Of a stretch of 64,000 nt of DNA, positions 62,093 to 64,000 are shown piece after piece; the stretch's first letter is position 1, and every line of letters starts with the position of its first letter. The notes beneath the pieces were generated by a model. The model saw nothing but the letters and a program-made list of their open reading frames with translations. It was not told the DNA's origin and searched no databases. The stretch comes from CAWBVG01 sp963792175 (GTDB taxonomy: Bacteria; Acidobacteriota; Vicinamibacteria; Vicinamibacterales; CAVVIG01), in NCBI GenBank assembly GCA_963792175.1, contig CAWBVG010000041.1:184045-248044 (forward strand), written 5' to 3'. Position numbers and translations under genes: made by a program.

Positions 62093-64000
62093 TTGCTCGA
62101 ATCGCTTCTCGCTGACGTCCGTTATTCGCTGCGCTGGCTGCGAAAGAGCCCGGGGTTCACGCTGGTCGCCGTCGCGTCGCTGGCGATCGGCATCGGTTTC
62201 AACACCGCGCTGTTCACGATCGTCGACGCGCTGCTGTTCAAGCCGCTGCCGGTCGCGGCGCCCGATCGCCTGGTCGACATTTTCACGAGCGCCTCGGGCT
62301 TCGGGCCGTTCAGCACGTCCTCGTACCCCGACTATCTCGATCTCCGCGCCCAGAACGACGTGTTCGAAGACATCGCCGGCTACAGCCCGATGTTCGCCGC
62401 GCTCAACCTGGACAATCGCTCGCGGCTCGCGATGGGCGAGATCGTCACCGGCAACTACTTTCAGGTGCTCGGCGTCGGGGCCGCGCTCGGCCGGACGCTC
62501 TTGCCGGAGGACGACCGTCCGGGCGCCGAACGCGTCGCGATGGTCTCCAACCGCTACTGGCGGCGCGAGCTGGCGTCCGCCGCGGACGCCGTCGGCCGCA
62601 CCGTCCGCATCCGCGGAAATGCCTACACCATCGTCGGCGTCGCGCCGGCCGGCTTCAACGGCATGGTGCCGATTCTGGCCCCGGAGCTGTGGATTCCCGC
62701 CGTGGCGTCGCTCGAGGTCGAACCGGTCGGCATGCACGACACCGTGCCGTCCTCCAGCGGGACGACGCGGCTGGAACGGCGTGGCGATCGGTGGCTGTTC
62801 CTGCGCGGACGGTTGAAGCCCGGCAAGACCGTCGAGGAGGCGCGCGCAAACCTGACGCTCCTGATGGCGCGCCTCGAACAGGCGAATCCGCAGACGAACA
62901 AGGACCGGCGGCTCTCGCTGAAGCCGACCAACGACGTTCATTTCCATCCAGCCGCCGACGCGACCGTGCTGCCGATCGCCGCCGGCCTCTTCACCGTGGT
63001 CGGCCTCGTGCTGATGATCGCCTGCGCGAACGTCGCCAGCATGCTGCTGGCGCGCGCCTCGGCGCGGCAGAAAGAGATCGCCGTTCGCCTCGCGGTGGGC
63101 GCGAGCCGCGGCCGGCTGGTGCGTCAGCTGATCACCGAAGCTCTCGTTATTTCGCTGCTCGGCGCGGTAGCCGGCACGCTGCTCGCCTGGTGGGTCACGA
63201 CGATGGCCGCGTCGGTGCAGTTGCCGATTGCGATCCCGCTCGCCTTCGACCTTCGAATCGACGCGCGCGTCTTGCTGTTCACGCTGGCCGCCACGTGTGT
63301 CGCGGGCGTGCTGGCCGGGCTGGTGCCCGCGCTGAATGCGTCGAGGCCGAATCTGGTCGCCGATCTTCGAGGGGAGCAGACGCTTTCCCGCGCCGGCGGC
63401 CGGAGCTGGACGCTGCGCGACGGGCTGGTGATGTGCCAGATGGCGATCACCGCGATGCTGCTCGTGACCGCCGCGCTGCTCACCCGCAGTCTGCTGGCCG
63501 CGCAGCGCACCAACGTCGGCCTGCCGGTCGACAGGCTCGCGGTGGTGTCGACCGACACCTCGATGCTCAGATACTCCGAAAGCCGCACCCGCGCGTTCTA
63601 CGACCAGGCGCTCGAGCGTCTCAAGACCATTCCCGGCGTCGAATCGGTGGCGCTCGCGACCCGCGTTCCCTTTTCGGTGAACTACAACCGCTGGGAAATC
63701 TGGGTGCCCGGCCGCCATCAGCCGGGCGAGCGCGGCGACGGCGTCGAGATGACGACGGTGTCGCCCGAGTATTTCGCGACCATCGGTGTGCCGATCGTCG
63801 AAGGACGCGCGTTCTCGAACGACGACCGACCGGACACCACGAAGGTCGCGATCGTCAACGAGACGTTGGCCCGCCGGTACTGGCCGGGTCAGAGCGCGGT
63901 GGGCAAGACGTTTCGATCCCGCGTGTCCGACGGCGTCGAGTTTCAGATCGTCGGCGTCTCCGCCGATCACAAGGTGATGTCTGTGGGTGAGCCGCCCACG
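62093..64000 (+). CDS. MacB/FtsX-like permease 6 (partial; runs off the window)
   Basis: 636 codons, open without a single break to base 64000. It begins TTG (or ATT 62087) after a TATAAT; no ATG or GTG is in frame at the beginning. LLESLLADVRYSLRWLRKSPGFTLVAVASLAIGIGFNTALF, TLLPEDDRPGAERVAMVSNRYW, LMIACANVASMLLARASARQKEIAVRLAVGASRGRLV and, in the second half, SRPNLVADLRGEQTLSRAGGRSWTLRDGLVMCQMAIT. A close paralogue of the gene at 41530 in the same orientation. Missing only the last FtsX unit beyond the window end. No PadR gene is adjacent on the same strand. Confidence 0.85.
   Translation, partial: MLESLLADVRYSLRWLRKSPGFTLVAVASLAIGIGFNTALFTIVDALLFKPLPVAAPDRLVDIFTSASGFGPFSTSSYPDYLDLRAQNDVFEDIAGYSPMFAALNLDNRSRLAMGEIVTGNYFQVLGVGAALGRTLLPEDDRPGAERVAMVSNRYWRRELASAADAVGRTVRIRGNAYTIVGVAPAGFNGMVPILAPELWIPAVASLEVEPVGMHDTVPSSSGTTRLERRGDRWLFLRGRLKPGKTVEEARANLTLLMARLEQANPQTNKDRRLSLKPTNDVHFHPAADATVLPIAAGLFTVVGLVLMIACANVASMLLARASARQKEIAVRLAVGASRGRLVRQLITEALVISLLGAVAGTLLAWWVTTMAASVQLPIAIPLAFDLRIDARVLLFTLAATCVAGVLAGLVPALNASRPNLVADLRGEQTLSRAGGRSWTLRDGLVMCQMAITAMLLVTAALLTRSLLAAQRTNVGLPVDRLAVVSTDTSMLRYSESRTRAFYDQALERLKTIPGVESVALATRVPFSVNYNRWEIWVPGRHQPGERGDGVEMTTVSPEYFATIGVPIVEGRAFSNDDRPDTTKVAIVNETLARRYWPGQSAVGKTFRSRVSDGVEFQIVGVSADHKVMSVGEPPT

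Noticed and set aside
62003..63970. A 655-codon minus-strand frame
   Set aside because: Antisense shadow of the last permease, which is open and full of family motifs.
2..64000. tRNA or rRNA genes
   Set aside because: No T-loop or rRNA-like conserved segment recognised on either strand.

Overview
The window is high-GC bacterial DNA with about 49 protein-coding genes. It most likely comes from an acidobacterium of the Vicinamibacteria type. The main evidence is five or six large orphan MacB/FtsX-like permeases of the kind named 'acidobacterial duplicated orphan permease' (ADOP). Two of these sit next to PadR regulators. PIN/RHH, S9, M16, BNR/sortilin-like, amidohydrolase and kinase-TolB genes fit the same group. 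No rRNA, tRNA or CRISPR array was seen. Only one clear mobile element, a damaged IS110-family gene, is present.

Layout. 0-8 kb: the end of a TonB receptor; a minus-strand operon of an S9 peptidase, a heme-type membrane protein, a small membrane protein and an N-terminally extended RsmH; then a pair of M16 peptidase genes, one catalytic and one not. 8-15 kb: purE-purK; an envelope/lipid-looking operon (secreted protein, desaturase fused to a methyltransferase-like domain, LtaS-like sulfatase); an OFA-type MFS transporter. 15-18.3 kb: IS110, a giant palindrome, a RHH/PIN toxin-antitoxin pair and a response regulator with a degenerate receiver. 18.4-30 kb: a DPP-IV-like S9 peptidase, CHRD and cupredoxin proteins, an M20 amidohydrolase, two tandem ADOP permeases and a metallophosphoesterase. 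30-37 kb: a BNR-repeat protein, a B12-binding radical SAM enzyme, and an ECF sigma factor with a FecR-like partner. 37-49 kb: PadR-ADOP, an isocitrate-lyase-superfamily enzyme with a conserved unknown protein, another permease, a TPR protein, an amidohydrolase and an amidase. 49-64 kb: PP2C phosphatase, outer-membrane-like proteins, MFS, Ser/Thr kinase-TolB, a secreted Thr-rich/beta-barrel pair, PadR-ADOP, and a final permease that runs off the end.

Two properties dominate the reading. First, about half of the genes, including purE and purK, carry one or more 1-nt frameshifts, mostly in GC-dinucleotide-rich context, while the other half are perfectly open. This looks more like long-read consensus error than gene decay. 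I therefore give gene spans across the shifts and name each break. Second, the intergenic spaces, and at least four coding regions, contain short iterated words arranged as inverted repeats (CACGAAA, ACGGAG, CAGTCGTCAGT, GGGGCTAGGGGCT, GCCGGGATCGGG and others).

Genes are densely packed with ATGA/GTGA overlaps. At least ten starts lie only 6-7 nt downstream of a recognisable -10 hexamer, which implies widespread leaderless transcription. The most novel-looking material is the palindromic elements that have entered reading frames, the 281-bp palindrome beside the IS110 gene, a candidate structured RNA ahead of that gene, and the desaturase/methyltransferase/sulfatase operon.
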